Below, piece by piece: positions 19,502 to 28,122 of a stretch of DNA of 64,000 nucleotides. The first letter of the stretch is position 1. Every line of letters begins with the position of its first letter. The position numbers and the translations under genes are program-made. The notes under the pieces are model-generated. The model did no database searches, was not told the origin of the DNA, and saw only the letters and a list, made by a program, of their open reading frames with translations. The stretch lies in NCBI GenBank assembly GCA_016213325.1, contig JACRAY010000015.1:124001-188000 (forward strand). The letters are read 5' to 3'. Source of the DNA: Burkholderiales bacterium. GTDB lineage: Bacteria > Pseudomonadota > Gammaproteobacteria > Burkholderiales > Burkholderiaceae_C.

Positions 19502-20608
19502 ATGAAACGTCGTTGGCAAGCGGCGCTGGCCGCGCTCGCGCTCGCAACCACAGGTGCCGTCCAGGCGCAGATCCTGGTCGGCCAGACGTCCGGGTTCACC
19601 GGGCCGGTCGCATCCGGGGTCAAGGAGAACTTCGAGGGCGCCAGACTCTGGATCGACAACGTCAATGCGCAGGGCGGCGTTGCCGGGCAGCGCATCGAGC
19701 TGGTGTCGATGGACGACAAGTTCGACCCCAAGCTTGCCGCCCAGAACGCGCAGGCGCTCGCAGACAAGGGCGTGGTCGCGCTGTTCCTCAACCGCGGCAC
19801 GCCGCACACCGAGGCGATCCTGCCGATCGTGGCGGCGCACGGCCTGCCCCTGGTCGCGCCGTCGACCGGTGCCATGTCGCTACACCACCCGGTCAACCGG
19901 CACGTGTTCAACGTGCGCGCCACCTACCAGCGCGAAGCCGAAAAAGCCATCGAGCACCTGCACACCCTGGGCATCCGCCGCATCGCCGTCGTGCACGTCG
20001 ACGACTCGTTCGGCCGCGACGGGCTGGAAGGCGCGAACAAGGGTTTCGCCCGGTCGAACTCGCGGCCGCTGTCGGTGCAGAAGGCCGACCGCAACAACCC
20101 GGACTACGCGGCGCTGGTGCCGCCCATCGTGCAGCAGCAGGCGCAGGCCGTGCTGTGGATCGGCTCGGCCAAGGCGGTGGCCGACGGCGTGCGGGCGCTG
20201 CGCGCCGCGAAGTCGGCCGCGCAGGTGGTCACGCTGTCGAACAACGCGTCGGCCGGCTTCATCAAGGCGCTGGGCGACCATTCGCGCGGTGTGATCGTGA
20301 GCCAGGTGTTCCCGCATGAGCGCTCGTTCGCCTACCCGATGGTGAAGGAAGCCATCGAGCTCGCCAAGGCCAAGGGCGTCGAGCTGTCGCCGGCCATGCT
20401 GGAAGGCTATGCCGCTGCGAAGGTGCTGGTCGAAGGGCTGCGCCGGGCCGGCCGGAACCCCACGCGCGAGAAGCTGCAGGCAGCGCTGGAAGGCATGAAA
20501 CGATTCGACCTGGGCGGACTGGAAGTCGGCTACGCGAGCGACGACCACACCGGGCTGGACTTCGCCGACCTGTCCATCGTCGACCTCGAGGGCCGCTTTG
20601 TGCGGTGA
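19502..20608 (+). CDS. Periplasmic branched-chain amino acid-type binding protein
   Basis: This 368-residue protein has a Sec signal peptide (residues 1-22, cleaved after VQA). The mature part is a type I periplasmic binding fold of the LivK/ANF-receptor family: ILVGQTSGFTGPVA, GGVAGQRIELVSMDDKFDP and LVAPSTGAMSL. No permease or ATPase gene adjoins, so it is an orphan that may serve a transporter elsewhere or act as a sensor. A GGAGAG Shine-Dalgarno lies 5-6 nt before the ATG. The ligand cannot be inferred. Confidence 0.9.
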   Translation: MKRRWQAALAALALATTGAVQAQILVGQTSGFTGPVASGVKENFEGARLWIDNVNAQGGVAGQRIELVSMDDKFDPKLAAQNAQALADKGVVALFLNRGTPHTEAILPIVAAHGLPLVAPSTGAMSLHHPVNRHVFNVRATYQREAEKAIEHLHTLGIRRIAVVHVDDSFGRDGLEGANKGFARSNSRPLSVQKADRNNPDYAALVPPIVQQQAQAVLWIGSAKAVADGVRALRAAKSAAQVVTLSNNASAGFIKALGDHSRGVIVSQVFPHERSFAYPMVKEAIELAKAKGVELSPAMLEGYAAAKVLVEGLRRAGRNPTREKLQAALEGMKRFDLGGLEVGYASDDHTGLDFADLSIVDLEGRFVR

Positions 20609-20613
20609 CGGCC

Positions 20614-20922
20614 ATGAGCGCATGGAGCAGCTGGCTCAGCAGCCTGTCAGCGAACGACGTCGACGACATCCCCGCCATTGGCGTGGAAGAACTCAGGCGC
20701 CAGGCATTGGCCATGTTGTCGGACTGCGCGGGCGCCCAATGCGACCGCGTCCGCAACCGCCTGCAGACCGCGCGCACGGCGCATGACCTGTGGCTGGCGC
20801 GCAGCGAAATCTTCCAGCTGGTCGCGCACCAGCACTGCCAGTCGCAGGCGGTTGCGCGCATCAACGAGCTGCTGCCGGCGTTCGAGGGGTGGGTGCCGCG
20901 GGACCTGCTGGTGAGGCTTTAA
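20614..20922 (+). CDS. Small hypothetical protein
   Basis: This frame of 102 residues starts 6 nt after the binding-protein stop. A GTG three codons earlier overlaps that stop. The product is helical and acidic in the middle (DDIPAIGVEELRRQALAML), with two close cysteines (DCAGAQC). No signal peptide or known domain is seen. Codon use matches its neighbours. It is probably cotranscribed with the binding protein. Confidence 0.6.
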   Translation: MSAWSSWLSSLSANDVDDIPAIGVEELRRQALAMLSDCAGAQCDRVRNRLQTARTAHDLWLARSEIFQLVAHQHCQSQAVARINELLPAFEGWVPRDLLVRL

Positions 20923-20942
20923 CTAGCGCGCTTCCCAGCGGC

Positions 20943-22583
20943 TCACTGGCGCCGGGCCTGCTGCAGGCCTTTCCAATCTGGATCGGCATCTTTCCACTGC
21001 GTCGCGAGCGCCGCCGCATGCGCGAGTTCCTTTGCCCGCAGGCCGGCCCCCTGTGCGGCGAGCGCGGCACCGGCCAGCGACAGCGCGCGGTTCGGCCGCT
21101 TGCGCAGCACCAGCTCGTACTGGGCAAGCGCTTCGGCCGGCCGGCCGAAGGCCAGCAGGGCTTCGGCAAGGCGCTCACGCGCGGGCATGAGGAACGTCGG
21201 GCCGGACACCGGCAGGCTATCCGTCAGTTCCACCGAACGCTCGATGGCGGCAACAACCTCTCGCTTGTGCTCTTCGGAGCCGGCCCGCGCGACCTTCACG
21301 CGCGCTTCAATCTCGGCCAGGTGCGCGCCGATGAACGTCAGTGCCCGCGGGCTGCCGTACGGGTTGCCGCGTTCAAGGGCTTCCCGGACATCCTTCACAC
21401 GCGCCTCGGCGGCCTGCAGGTCGCCCCGGCGCACAGCGGCCTCGGCGCGCAGCCGCAGGGCAGCAATGCGGGCGCGCCCCACGGAACGGTCGGCAGCGTT
21501 CGCGGCGGCCGGCGCACCGTGCTGGTGGCCGGCGCTTGCTGCGGCGCCTGACGGAGGTACGAACAGCGGTGCCGCGAGCGCATCCGCCTCGTCCCACCGG
21601 CCGGTCTGCATCACATAGCCCAGCAGCATGTCGGTGTAGGCATCGCGCTGGTGGCCCATGTCGTGGCGCGCCAGCACGTCTGCCGTCTCGGCCAGCAGCT
21701 GCCGGGCCCGCCGCGCCTGGCCCAGCTCGAGGTGCGCGGCCGCCAGCCAGGTCAGCGCATGCCAGTCCCACTTGTCGGGGCCTTGCCCCAGCTTCGCGGC
21801 AGCGCGCTTCGATTCGGCAAAGGCCTGCTCGTTCGAAGGCACGACTTCAGGCCACAGCCCGAGCTGCACGAACGTGTGCGACGGCATATGCAGCGCGTGC
21901 GCCGAACCGGGTGCGATGCGGGCGTAGCGGCGCGCCGCCGGCAGCGCCAGGACCGCGAGGTCGTTGGTGTCGAAGGCATGGATGGCGTAGTGGGCGGCCG
22001 CCGGGTGGTCGGGCTTGCGCGCATGCACCTCGAGCGCGATCGCGCCGGCCCGCACCAGCTCGCGCGTCTCGGTGCCTTCTTCGTACACGGCCATCAACGC
22101 CAGCGCGTGCTGCAGTGCGGCCTCGTCGTCGCCGGGCCGCTCGCGATGCAGCGCCGCGGCGGCATCGAGCCATGCGCGCAGCGCAGCCTGTGGCTCTTCC
22201 ACGGCATACAGCGCGCGTGCCGTGGCGATGAAGCCGCGCTCGCGGTCGGTCAGCCGGTCCTCGGCTGCGATGCGCGCGAGCGCTGCGCGCCCCTTCGCCA
22301 CGTCGCGCACGCCCCACAGCGCGTGCTGGTAAGCCATGGCGTCGCCCCACGCCGCCATCGCGCACTGCGGGTCGCTGTCCAGCGCGGCCTGGAAGCTCAC
22401 ATGGGCCTGGTCGTACTGGAACGAGTACAGGGCCAGCAGGCCTTCGGTGAAGAGCCGCTGGCAGCCGGCCGAGCCGGTGACGGGAAAGTCGACGCGACCG
22501 AGCGAGGCCTCCTGCGAGGCGGCGCCGCCGTGCAGGGCCAGGGCGAGGATGAAGGGGGCCAGGGCGGGGAGAGTGCGCTTCAT
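20943..22583 (-). CDS. Exported TPR-repeat protein
   Basis: This 546-residue protein has a signal peptide (residues 1-22, ending GGAAS) and tetratricopeptide-like helical pairs throughout. Examples are TEGLLALYSFQYDQAHVSFQAAL near 47-69 and PAEALAQYELVLRKRPNRAL near 497-516. A His-rich linker (AGHQHGAPAAANA) lies near residue 350. It is probably a periplasmic scaffold. It stands alone, convergent with the gene before it. No enzymatic motif is visible. Confidence 0.82.
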   Translation of the reverse strand: MKRTLPALAPFILALALHGGAASQEASLGRVDFPVTGSAGCQRLFTEGLLALYSFQYDQAHVSFQAALDSDPQCAMAAWGDAMAYQHALWGVRDVAKGRAALARIAAEDRLTDRERGFIATARALYAVEEPQAALRAWLDAAAALHRERPGDDEAALQHALALMAVYEEGTETRELVRAGAIALEVHARKPDHPAAAHYAIHAFDTNDLAVLALPAARRYARIAPGSAHALHMPSHTFVQLGLWPEVVPSNEQAFAESKRAAAKLGQGPDKWDWHALTWLAAAHLELGQARRARQLLAETADVLARHDMGHQRDAYTDMLLGYVMQTGRWDEADALAAPLFVPPSGAAASAGHQHGAPAAANAADRSVGRARIAALRLRAEAAVRRGDLQAAEARVKDVREALERGNPYGSPRALTFIGAHLAEIEARVKVARAGSEEHKREVVAAIERSVELTDSLPVSGPTFLMPARERLAEALLAFGRPAEALAQYELVLRKRPNRALSLAGAALAAQGAGLRAKELAHAAALATQWKDADPDWKGLQQARRQ

Positions 22584-22711
22584 GGAAACGCATCATCGTC
22601 CAGCGGCCCGACGCCCGCAAGGCGGAGCATGCACCGCTTCCGCGCCATGCGCGCCTCCCGGGCCCGCTTGCCACAACGCGCACCCTAGGGTTTGCACTTA
22701 TGTTCAATGAT

Positions 22712-22727
22712 TTGTACGTTCGTACAA
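22712..22727. promoter_or_regulatory. Palindromic operator 1 (probable TetR site)
   Basis: TTGTACGTTCGTACAA is a perfect 7-bp inverted repeat with a 2-bp centre. An almost identical sequence overlaps the promoter of the TetR gene 3 kb downstream. It sits 33 bp before the binding-protein ATG and overlaps a TACAAT -10-like box. This is what is expected of a site where the local TetR protein represses the catabolic genes. The assignment is an inference from sequence sharing. Confidence 0.75.
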
Positions 22728-22759
22728 TTCCACATCCCCAGGGCCACCAGGAGCACCCC

Positions 22760-23737
22760 ATGCTGACTCGCCGCCGCTTCGGCCAACTCACCGGCGCCGC
22801 ACTCGCCGCCGCACTGCCGCCGCTGGCGCGCGCCCAGTCCTCGCTCGAGCTGGCCCGGATCATTTCGGGCTTTCCGCCGGGCGGCACCATCGACGTGCTG
22901 GCCCGCCGTGTAGCCGACAAGCTGCGCGGCAACTACGCCGCCAGCGTGGTGGTGGAGAACAAGCCGGGCGCGGCCGGCCAGATCGGCGTGATCACGCTCA
23001 AGGACGCCAACCCCGATGGCAGCGCCCTCCTGCTCACGCCGTCGTCCATGCTGTCGATCTACCCGTACACCTATCCCAGGCTGCAATACAAGCTGGAGGA
23101 CGTGGCGCCCGTGTCGCTGGGCGCATACATCAACCATGGCCTGGCCGTCGGGCCGGCGGTTCCCGCCACCGTCACGACGCTGAAGGACTTCCTGGCCTGG
23201 GCCAGGGCCAACGCCGCCCAGGCCAACTTCGGCAGCCCCGGTGCAGGCTCCATGCCCCACATGATCGGCATCCTGCTGGGCAAGTTCAGCAACACCGACC
23301 TCAAGCACATTCCCTATCGCGGCACCGTGCCCGGCGTGCAGGACCTGCTGGGCGGGCAGATCGCCTCCTTCTGCGGCCCGATCGGCGACTACCTCCCGCA
23401 TGTCAAGACCGGCAAGCTGCGCGTGCTGGCGATCTCGGGCAAGGGCCGCTCGGCCTTCCTGCCGCAGTCGCCCACCCTGCGCGAACTGGGGCACCCGCTG
23501 ACCGTGCGGGAATGGTACGGCTTCTTCCTGCCCGGGCGCGCCCGGGCGGAGACGGTGCGCCGCGCTGCCGCCTACCTGCAGCCGGCGCTGGCCCAGCCGG
23601 ACCTCATCGAGTACGGCAAGCAGTTCGGTCTGGAAGTCCAGCCATCTTCCGCGTCCGCGCTGGCCGAACTGCTGGAGGCCGACGCGCAGGAGTGGCGCCG
23701 CCTCGTCAAGCAGGTCGGCTTCACCGCCGAGTCCTGA
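22760..23737 (+). CDS. Bug/TctC-type solute-binding protein
   Basis: This 325-residue extracytoplasmic receptor of the tripartite tricarboxylate type has a Tat signal (TRRRFGQLTG, cleaved after ARA). The ligand-grip motifs are FPPGGTIDVLARR and ENKPGAAGQIG. Such Bug proteins bind carboxylated or aromatic acids, and many are orphans in Burkholderiales, as here, since no tctAB genes adjoin. The ATG before LTRRRF was chosen. The longer frame starts inside the operator and promoter. Its stop is 12 bp before the cyclase-family gene, so they form one operon. Confidence 0.92.
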   Translation: MLTRRRFGQLTGAALAAALPPLARAQSSLELARIISGFPPGGTIDVLARRVADKLRGNYAASVVVENKPGAAGQIGVITLKDANPDGSALLLTPSSMLSIYPYTYPRLQYKLEDVAPVSLGAYINHGLAVGPAVPATVTTLKDFLAWARANAAQANFGSPGAGSMPHMIGILLGKFSNTDLKHIPYRGTVPGVQDLLGGQIASFCGPIGDYLPHVKTGKLRVLAISGKGRSAFLPQSPTLRELGHPLTVREWYGFFLPGRARAETVRRAAAYLQPALAQPDLIEYGKQFGLEVQPSSASALAELLEADAQEWRRLVKQVGFTAES

Positions 23738-23749
23738 AGGCGCCGCGTC

Positions 23750-24541
23750 ATGGCCCGTCGCATCGTCGACCTGTCCATCTACCTCGAGAACGACGTGGCT
23801 TCCGATCCGCCGGGCCTGCAGCCGCGCATCACCTACCACCGGCATGAGTCGTCCTTCCACCAGATGGCGCCGTTCTTCCCGGGGCTGCAGCAGGACGACC
23901 TGCCCGATGGCGCGGTGTGGGCGGTGGAAGACGTGGCACTGAACACGCACAACGGCACTCACCTGGATGCGCCCTGGCACTTTCACCCCACGATGGATGG
24001 AGGCCAGCGCGCCATCACGATCGACGAGGTGGACCTGGACTGGTGCTTCCAGCCCGGCGTGAAGCTGGACTTTCGCCACCTCCCCGATGGCTACGTGATC
24101 CGGCCCGAAGACGTGGCCGCCGAACTGACGCGCGTGGGGCATGCGCTCAAGCCGCTGGAGATCGTGGTTGTCAACACGCGCGCCGGGTCCCGCTACGGCC
24201 AGCCCGACTACCTGTCCTCCGGAGTGGGCATGGGCCGCGACGCCACGATGTACCTGCTGGAGCGCGGCGTGCGCCTGACGGGCACCGACGCCTGGAGCTG
24301 GGACGCGCCTTTCAGCCACACGGCGACGCGCTATGCCGAAACGGGCGATGCCAGCCTGGTCTGGGAAGGCCACAAGGCCAGCCGGCACATCGGCTACTGC
24401 CACCTCGAGAAGCTGCACAACCTGGAAACGCTGCCCGCCCACGGCTTCCACATCTGCTGCTTCCCCCACAAGATCCGGGGCGCATCGGCGGGCTGGACGC
24501 GCGCCGTGGCGATCTTCGACGAGCGACTGCGCGACGCCTGA
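23750..24541 (+). CDS. Cyclase-family hydrolase (kynurenine formamidase-like)
   Basis: This 263-residue metal-dependent hydrolase of the Cyclase family has the defining motif HNGTHLDAPWHF (HxGTHxDxPxH). Relatives include kynurenine formamidase, isatin hydrolase and polyketide cyclases. It lies 12 bp after the Bug protein and before a porin, under a TetR-type operator. The locus also has a fumarylacetoacetase, so an aromatic or cyclic acid substrate is plausible. The true reaction is unknown. Confidence 0.88.
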   Translation: MARRIVDLSIYLENDVASDPPGLQPRITYHRHESSFHQMAPFFPGLQQDDLPDGAVWAVEDVALNTHNGTHLDAPWHFHPTMDGGQRAITIDEVDLDWCFQPGVKLDFRHLPDGYVIRPEDVAAELTRVGHALKPLEIVVVNTRAGSRYGQPDYLSSGVGMGRDATMYLLERGVRLTGTDAWSWDAPFSHTATRYAETGDASLVWEGHKASRHIGYCHLEKLHNLETLPAHGFHICCFPHKIRGASAGWTRAVAIFDERLRDA

Positions 24542-24631
24542 CTCGCCCGCCCCTTCTCCCCTGTTCCCCTTCGTCCGGATGCGTGCACCGCAGCGCAGCC
24601 GTGTCTCCACTCACTCTGCAAAGGACTCACC

Positions 24632-25717
24632 ATGACAAGAAGCATCCCCTGCCTGGCGCTCACCGCTGCGCTGGCCTCGGGCGGCGCGCTGGCACAATCC
24701 AGCGTCAACATCTCCGGCACGATCGACATCTACGCCGGCAGCCGCCAGCTCTCCGGTGGCGCCCGTTCGACACGGATCGACAGCGGCGGCCTCACCACTT
24801 CCCAGTTGAACTTCCATGGCGTCGAGGACCTGGGCGGCGGGTTGAGAGCCGAGTTCGTCCTGGGCATGTTCCTGCGCGCCGACGCCGGCGACCCGGGCCG
24901 CTTCGCTGGCGACGTGTTCTGGGGCCGCAGCAGCTACGTGGGCTTGGGCGGCAGCATGGGGACGCTGCGGCTGGGTCGCCAGACCACGGGCACCTTCCTG
25001 AATTTCATCCGCACGAACTCGTACGCCGACTCGGCGACTTTCGGACCGGCCTTGGTGCAGACCTGGATCAACGCCATCGCCCAGGGCCCGCAGTTCCTGG
25101 GCGGCGGCGCGCCCGCCGCCAACCGGGCGCTGACCGGCGTGCTGGGCACCACGGACACGGCCTGGAACAATGCCATCGGCTACACCAGCCCGCCGCTGGG
25201 CAGTGTCACCCTCGCTGCGCAGTGGGCGCCGAGCGAGACGGCCGGCGTCGGCAGCCGCAAGGGCGTGAGCGCCTTCTATTCGGCCGGGCCGCTGAGCGTC
25301 GGGTTGGCGGGCGAATCGATCGGCACCGCCGCCGTGCCCGCGTCGGGCCCCGCTGCCGCCGTGCTCGCCAGGCAGAGCACCTGGTTGCTGTCGGCAGCCT
25401 ACGCCTTCCCCTTCGCACGCCTGGGTGCGGGCTACTTCAACACCCGGCGCGACTATGCGGCCATCGCCGACGACAAAGTGACCACGGCCTATGTCGGCGC
25501 CTCCATCCCCGCTGGCCCCGGTGCCGTGCTGCTGCAGACCGCCGTTTCGCGCCAGTCGCCCGAAACCGGCGCCGCAGTGCGGCGCACCACCACCGCGGTC
25601 GGCTATGACTACAGCCTGTCCAAGCGCACGGACGTCTACGCGGTGTACATGAGGGACCGGTTCACGGGCAAAGACTCCGGCGACTCCATCGGCATCGGCA
25701 TTCGCCACCGGTTCTGA
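24632..25717 (+). CDS. Gram-negative outer-membrane porin
   Basis: This 361-residue protein has a signal peptide (residues 1-21, GGALAQ) and a neisserial/OmpC-type 16-strand porin sequence. It begins SSVNISGTIDIYAG, has the repeated GRSSYVGLGG and LRLGRQT strands, and has the terminal aromatic residue in IGIGIRHRF, which is the BAM recognition end. It lies 90 bp after the cyclase-family gene and is presumably the uptake channel for the same substrate. Confidence 0.93.
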   Translation: MTRSIPCLALTAALASGGALAQSSVNISGTIDIYAGSRQLSGGARSTRIDSGGLTTSQLNFHGVEDLGGGLRAEFVLGMFLRADAGDPGRFAGDVFWGRSSYVGLGGSMGTLRLGRQTTGTFLNFIRTNSYADSATFGPALVQTWINAIAQGPQFLGGGAPAANRALTGVLGTTDTAWNNAIGYTSPPLGSVTLAAQWAPSETAGVGSRKGVSAFYSAGPLSVGLAGESIGTAAVPASGPAAAVLARQSTWLLSAAYAFPFARLGAGYFNTRRDYAAIADDKVTTAYVGASIPAGPGAVLLQTAVSRQSPETGAAVRRTTTAVGYDYSLSKRTDVYAVYMRDRFTGKDSGDSIGIGIRHRF

Positions 25718-25730
25718 GCACAGCGAGCCC

Positions 25731-25760
25731 GTGACTCCCGGGTTTGTACGTCCGTATAAT
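25731..25760 (+). promoter_or_regulatory. Promoter of the TetR gene
   Basis: The -10 box is a perfect TATAAT and the -35 candidate is GTGACT, 18 bp upstream (TGAC core matched). The predicted start of transcription is only about 10 nt before the regulator's ATG. The operator palindrome covers the spacer and -10 box, so bound repressor would block polymerase (autoregulation). Confidence 0.7.
25744..25759. promoter_or_regulatory. Palindromic operator 2 (probable TetR autoregulatory site)
   Basis: TTGTACGTCCGTATAA matches operator 1 at 14 of 16 positions and has the same 7-2-7 symmetry with one arm mismatch. It overlaps the -10 box of the regulator gene. The shared palindrome ties the TetR protein to both the upstream operon and its own gene. 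Confidence 0.75.
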
Positions 25761-25775
25761 CGGCTGGCCTCGACC

Positions 25776-26531
25776 ATGAAAAGAACACTCCGAATGCCGT
25801 CCGACGCTGCGCCCGTTCGCCGGCCCGCAGCCGAGCCCAGGCCGGACCGGCGCCAGAACATCCTGCTGGCGGCCGAGAAGCTCTTTGCCCAGCGCGGCTT
25901 CCACGCCGTGTCCATCCGGGACATCGCCGAAGAAGCCCAGGTGCCGCTGGCGTTGGTGGGCTACTACTTCGGCCAGAAGCATGAGCTCTATCACGCCATC
26001 TTCGAGCACTGGAGCACCACCATCGAGGAGCGGCTGGCGGCGCTGAAGCTGGCCCTGGCGGACCCGTCCGACGACCGGCTCGAAGACGTGGTTGCCGCGT
26101 TCATCGAACCGGTGATCCGGCTGCGCGCGAGCAGCGAAGGCGAGTACTACGCGCTGCTGATGACCCGGGGCCTGGCGCTGCAGAGCGAGGGCGAGGACGC
26201 GATCATCCGAGAGTTCTTCGACCCGATGGCGCGCGCCTTCATGGACGCCTTCCGGAAGGTGCTGGCCCCGGAATTCCCGGGTGTGTCCAAGTCCCAGGTC
26301 GCCTGGGGCTACCAGTTCGCCCTCGGCGCCCTGCTGCACCACATCGGGGACCGCCGCGTGGAGCGCCTGTCGGATGGCAAGAACAAGGCCTGCGACCCGG
26401 ATGCAATGCCGCTGCTGGTGGCTTTCATTGCGCAGGGAATGCGCGGCGTGATGACCCGGGCTGTCGGCAAGGCGGCAGCGGCGCGCCCGCCGCGCGTTGG
26501 GACGCGCAGTGCACGCGCCGGCAAGTCCTGA
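25776..26531 (+). CDS. TetR-family transcriptional regulator
   Basis: This protein of 251 residues from the first ATG after the promoter has a TetR DNA-binding domain at about residues 27-75. It shows LAAEKLFAQRGFHAVSIRDIAEEAQV, then ALVGYYFGQKHELYHAIF, which is the classic recognition-helix region. A divergent ligand domain and a basic C-terminal tail follow. A second ATG six codons later is also possible. The longer GTG frame is excluded because it would lie within the promoter. It probably represses the locus from the Bug protein to the fumarylacetoacetase. Confidence 0.9.
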   Translation: MKRTLRMPSDAAPVRRPAAEPRPDRRQNILLAAEKLFAQRGFHAVSIRDIAEEAQVPLALVGYYFGQKHELYHAIFEHWSTTIEERLAALKLALADPSDDRLEDVVAAFIEPVIRLRASSEGEYYALLMTRGLALQSEGEDAIIREFFDPMARAFMDAFRKVLAPEFPGVSKSQVAWGYQFALGALLHHIGDRRVERLSDGKNKACDPDAMPLLVAFIAQGMRGVMTRAVGKAAAARPPRVGTRSARAGKS

Positions 26532-26558
26532 CCGGGCGCGACGCCAAGACTTGGAGCC

Positions 26559-27857
26559 ATGACACTCAATGCCACGCACGACCCCAAGCTGCAGAGCTGG
26601 GTCGAATCCGCCAATAGCAGCACAACTGACTTCCCCATCCAGAACCTGCCCCACGGCGTGTTCCGCCGCAAGGCGAGCAGCGAAAGCTTTCGCGGCGGTG
26701 TGGCCATCGGCGACATGATCCTGGACCTGCCCGCCGCTTGCGCGCGCGGCGTGTTCAGCGACGTCTCCGGCGAGCCGGCTGAAGCCGCGGGCGCAGCCAC
26801 GCTCAACGGGCTGATGGCCCTGGGGCCTGTCGCCTGGTCGGCGCTGCGCCTGCGCCTGTCGCAACTGCTGCGCACAGGCGCCGTCGAGGCCGACGCGCTG
26901 CGCGCCTGCCTGCTGCCGCAGGCCGAAGCCGAGTACGCGTTGCCGGCCCGCATCGGCGACTACACAGACTTCTTCACGTCGTACCACCACATGGTCAATG
27001 CCGGGCGCGTCTTCCAGCCCGACGCACCGCCGCTGCCCAACTTCAAGTGGCTGCCCATTGCCTACCACGGCCGCGCGTCGTCGGTGGAAGTGAGCGGCGC
27101 CAGCTTTCACCGGCCGCTGGGCCAGACGCGCGCCCCCGGCGCGGCCAAGCCCGTCTTCGGCCCGAGCCGGCGCGTGGACTACGAAATGGAACTGGGCTGC
27201 TGGGTGGGCCCGGGCAACCGGCGTGGCGAGCCGATCGCCATCGACGACGCCGAGAACCACATCTTCGGCGTGTGCCTGTTCAACGACTGGTCAGCGCGCG
27301 ATGTGCAGGGCTGGGAGTCGATGCCGCTCGGCCCTTTCCTGGCCAAGAACTTCCTGTCCACCGTATCGCCCTGGATCGTCACGCTGGAAGCGCTGGCCCC
27401 GTTCCGCTGCGCCATCCCGCGCGAAGCCGGCGACCCGCCGACGCTTCCTCACTTGAATCCCGCCGACCCCAACCAGGCGTTCGACCTGCAACTCGAGGTC
27501 TGGCTCCACACCGCCAGCAGCGGCGACACGCCGATGCGCCTGTCGCGCAGCAATTTCAGGCACTGCTACTGGTCGCTCGCACAGATGGTGGCCCACCACA
27601 CCGAAGGCGGCTGCAACCTGAACCCGGGCGACCTGCTGGGCACCGGAACGCAAAGTGGCCCCCAGCCCGGTGAACAGGGTTGCCTGCTCGAACTCAGCCT
27701 GGGCGGCAGGCAGCCCGTGCAGTTGACCAACGGCGAAACGCGCAGCTTCCTGGAGGACGGCGACACTGTCGTCCTGCGCGCCTGGGGCGAGAAGGCGGGC
27801 GCTGCACGGATCGGCTTCGGCGAATGCAGCGGCACCGTATTGCCGGCGCGCCCATAG
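26559..27857 (+). CDS. fahA: Fumarylacetoacetase
   Basis: This 432-residue hydrolase cleaves fumarylacetoacetate to fumarate and acetoacetate, the last step of homogentisate (tyrosine/phenylacetate) breakdown. The N-terminal SH3-like part contains NLPHGVF. The catalytic domain has IGDYTDFFTSYHH, LPIAYHGR, DYEMELGCWVG and NDWSARDVQ, with the metal-binding acid residues in place. It starts 27 bp after tetR. Homogentisate dioxygenase is not adjacent, so the enzyme either serves a distant hmgA or acts on a related diketo acid. Confidence 0.94.
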   Translation: MTLNATHDPKLQSWVESANSSTTDFPIQNLPHGVFRRKASSESFRGGVAIGDMILDLPAACARGVFSDVSGEPAEAAGAATLNGLMALGPVAWSALRLRLSQLLRTGAVEADALRACLLPQAEAEYALPARIGDYTDFFTSYHHMVNAGRVFQPDAPPLPNFKWLPIAYHGRASSVEVSGASFHRPLGQTRAPGAAKPVFGPSRRVDYEMELGCWVGPGNRRGEPIAIDDAENHIFGVCLFNDWSARDVQGWESMPLGPFLAKNFLSTVSPWIVTLEALAPFRCAIPREAGDPPTLPHLNPADPNQAFDLQLEVWLHTASSGDTPMRLSRSNFRHCYWSLAQMVAHHTEGGCNLNPGDLLGTGTQSGPQPGEQGCLLELSLGGRQPVQLTNGETRSFLEDGDTVVLRAWGEKAGAARIGFGECSGTVLPARP

Positions 27858-27893
27858 ATCCCCCCGTGCCCGCGGCGGTGCGGTGGCCGCGTG

Positions 27894-28037
27894 TTACTTC
27901 TTCTCGGGCGCGGCCGGCGCGTGCACGGCTTCGGCGCCGTGCTTCTCACCCCCCATGTCGACGTTGTCGCCGCCCTGGGAGATGACGAACAGTGCAAGCG
28001 CTGCGAACGCGACGAAACCGACGGCAATCTTCCACAT
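27894..28037 (-). CDS. 47-residue single-span membrane peptide
   Basis: The short frame MWKIAVGFVAFAALALFVIS, then QGGDNVDMGGEKHGAEAVHA and a PAAPEKK end, has an N-terminal membrane helix followed by a short charged tail. It lies after the MHS transporter, separated by a terminator-like hairpin. Both codon bias and the clean membrane segment support it. The function is unknown. It may be a small partner of the transporter. Confidence 0.7.
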   Translation of the reverse strand: MWKIAVGFVAFAALALFVISQGGDNVDMGGEKHGAEAVHAPAAPEKK

Positions 28038-28077
28038 GGCAAGTCTTTCGGGGATACGTTGAAGGATCTTCTCTACA

Positions 28078-28108
28078 AAGCGCCCCGCGCCGGGGGCGGG
28101 GGGCGCTT
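28078..28108 (-). terminator. Terminator-like hairpin after the MHS transporter
   Basis: AAGCGCCCC pairs with GGGGCGCTT over a G/C-rich loop, followed on the minus strand by TTTGT. The stem is very stable but the U-tract is short. It begins 15 bp after the transporter stop. Confidence 0.65.
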
Positions 28109-28122
28109 CATGCAGCGATCGT

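Noticed and set aside
22700..22759. Upstream ATG extending the Bug protein by 20 residues
   Set aside because: The extension encodes the operator and promoter region and would place 20 extra residues before a good Tat signal peptide.
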